Positions 6,189 through 6,613 of a DNA stretch of 6,613 nucleotides are shown here, one piece after another. The stretch lies in assembly GCA_964560565.1 (NCBI GenBank), contig CAZLMF010000086.1, positions 1-6,613 on the forward strand. The letters run 5' to 3'. This DNA is from CAZLMF01 sp964560565. GTDB taxonomy: Bacteria; Bacillota; Clostridia; Oscillospirales; Ruminococcaceae. The notes beneath the pieces were generated by a model. That model worked only from the letters and a program-made list of their open reading frames with translations, did not search any database and was not told the DNA's origin. Every line of letters begins with the position of its first letter. Position 1 is the stretch's first letter. Position numbers and translations under genes: made by a program.

Positions 6189-6613
6189 ATGTTTAAGGAT
6201 ATAATCACAGTTACACTAAGCCCTTGCTTAGACTGCACCCTTTGGGTTGATGATTTCTACTATGATGACCCTATTAGAGTGCTTGATGAGCGCACTGAAG
6301 CAGGCGGCAAGGGGCTAAACGTCAGCCGTGTACTAAACGGGCTTGGGGTAAAAAACACTGCAATTTGCGTTGTTGGCGAGGATAATGCAAACGTTTTTGA
6401 GGAGCTGGCACTTCAAAGTGGTGTAGAAGTTTCACCGATTTATTGCAAGGGCAAGGTGCGAGAAAACTTAACTGTAATAGCTCCCGACCAAAAGCTTATG
6501 AAGCTCAACCGCACCTCAAATATCGATGTGGATGAAGTTATAAGTGGCGTGCGCCAAAAGCTTTGCGAATGTATTAAAGCTTCGGCCAAACCCCTTGTGC
6601 ATTTTGGCGGCAG
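6189..6613 (+). CDS. PfkB-family sugar kinase resembling 1-phosphofructokinase, 5' part only
   Basis: The frame is open to the end of the window, giving 141 residues of a protein that should be about 300. It belongs to the PfkB/ribokinase superfamily, in the hexose-phosphate kinase branch (FruK, LacC, PfkB). The N-terminal TLSPCLDCTLWV (9-20) corresponds to the TLNPALDxT substrate-binding stretch of FruK and LacC. AGGKGLNVSRVLNGLG (38-53) is PfkB signature 1. REN (91-93) sits where these enzymes have RxN for the sugar phosphate. FruK makes fructose-1,6-bisphosphate from fructose 1-phosphate; LacC acts on tagatose 6-phosphate. The substrate cannot be chosen from this half, since the catalytic GAGD region lies outside, so no symbol is given. 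The ATG at 6189 has GGGGGA (6180-6185) only 3 bases upstream, rather close. It starts 10 bases after cysS and is probably co-transcribed. No sugar phosphotransferase gene is visible beside it. The N-terminus holds six cysteines, more than expected, without a recognised metal-binding spacing. Confidence 0.85.
   Translation, partial: MFKDIITVTLSPCLDCTLWVDDFYYDDPIRVLDERTEAGGKGLNVSRVLNGLGVKNTAICVVGEDNANVFEELALQSGVEVSPIYCKGKVRENLTVIAPDQKLMKLNRTSNIDVDEVISGVRQKLCECIKASAKPLVHFGG

Noticed and set aside
6178..6204. ATG overlapping the cysS stop codon (TAATG)
   Set aside because: It opens a frame of only eight codons before a stop and has no coding support. It probably arises by chance next to the kinase ribosome binding site.
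1..6613. Mobile element, defence system, CRISPR or novel RNA structure
   Set aside because: Both strands were read for direct and inverted repeats, transposase or integrase motifs and long non-coding stretches. Every gap is 84 bases or less and all genes are recognisable housekeeping families.

Overview
The window looks like a compact chromosomal housekeeping segment of a Gram-positive anaerobe-type bacterium, most likely a member of the Clostridia (Bacillota). This placement is an inference. It rests on the gene set, the purine-rich Shine-Dalgarno sites (AAGGAGG before recA, AAAAGGAG before cysS), the HIGN rather than HIGH form of the cysteinyl-tRNA synthetase signature, and the short serine acetyltransferase of the type found in low-GC Gram-positives. 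Base composition appears moderate and fairly even. The one exception is a short GC-rich patch inside recA. Codon use is marked by heavy use of CTT for leucine.

All eight genes lie on the + strand, and the largest gap between them is 84 bases. From left to right they are: the 3' end of prmC (release-factor glutamine methyltransferase), recA, recX, rimO (S12 methylthiotransferase), pgsA (phosphatidylglycerophosphate synthase), cysE (serine acetyltransferase), cysS (cysteinyl-tRNA synthetase), and the 5' part of a PfkB-family sugar kinase resembling 1-phosphofructokinase. No stretch of 300 bases or more lacks a gene. I see no tRNA or rRNA gene, insertion sequence, CRISPR array, prophage remnant or convincing rho-independent terminator.

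Functionally there are two modules. The first (prmC to pgsA) joins translation-apparatus modification (PrmC on release factors, RimO on ribosomal protein S12), recombinational repair with its modulator (RecA and RecX), and phospholipid synthesis. Its spacing suggests one transcript, with recX and rimO overlapping by 11 bases. The second (cysE, cysS, kinase) makes the cysteine precursor O-acetylserine and charges cysteine onto tRNA, with a sugar kinase start codon only 10 bases after the cysS stop. The 84-base gap before cysE is the only plausible place for an internal promoter, and only weak promoter-like hexamers are visible there.

I found no convincing undescribed system. The features most worth a second look are the long, basic, Ala/Lys/Pro-rich insertion in the RecA tail, the lack of room for a T-box leader before cysE-cysS, the absence of cinA between rimO-pgsA and recA, and the sugar kinase attached to the cysteine genes.
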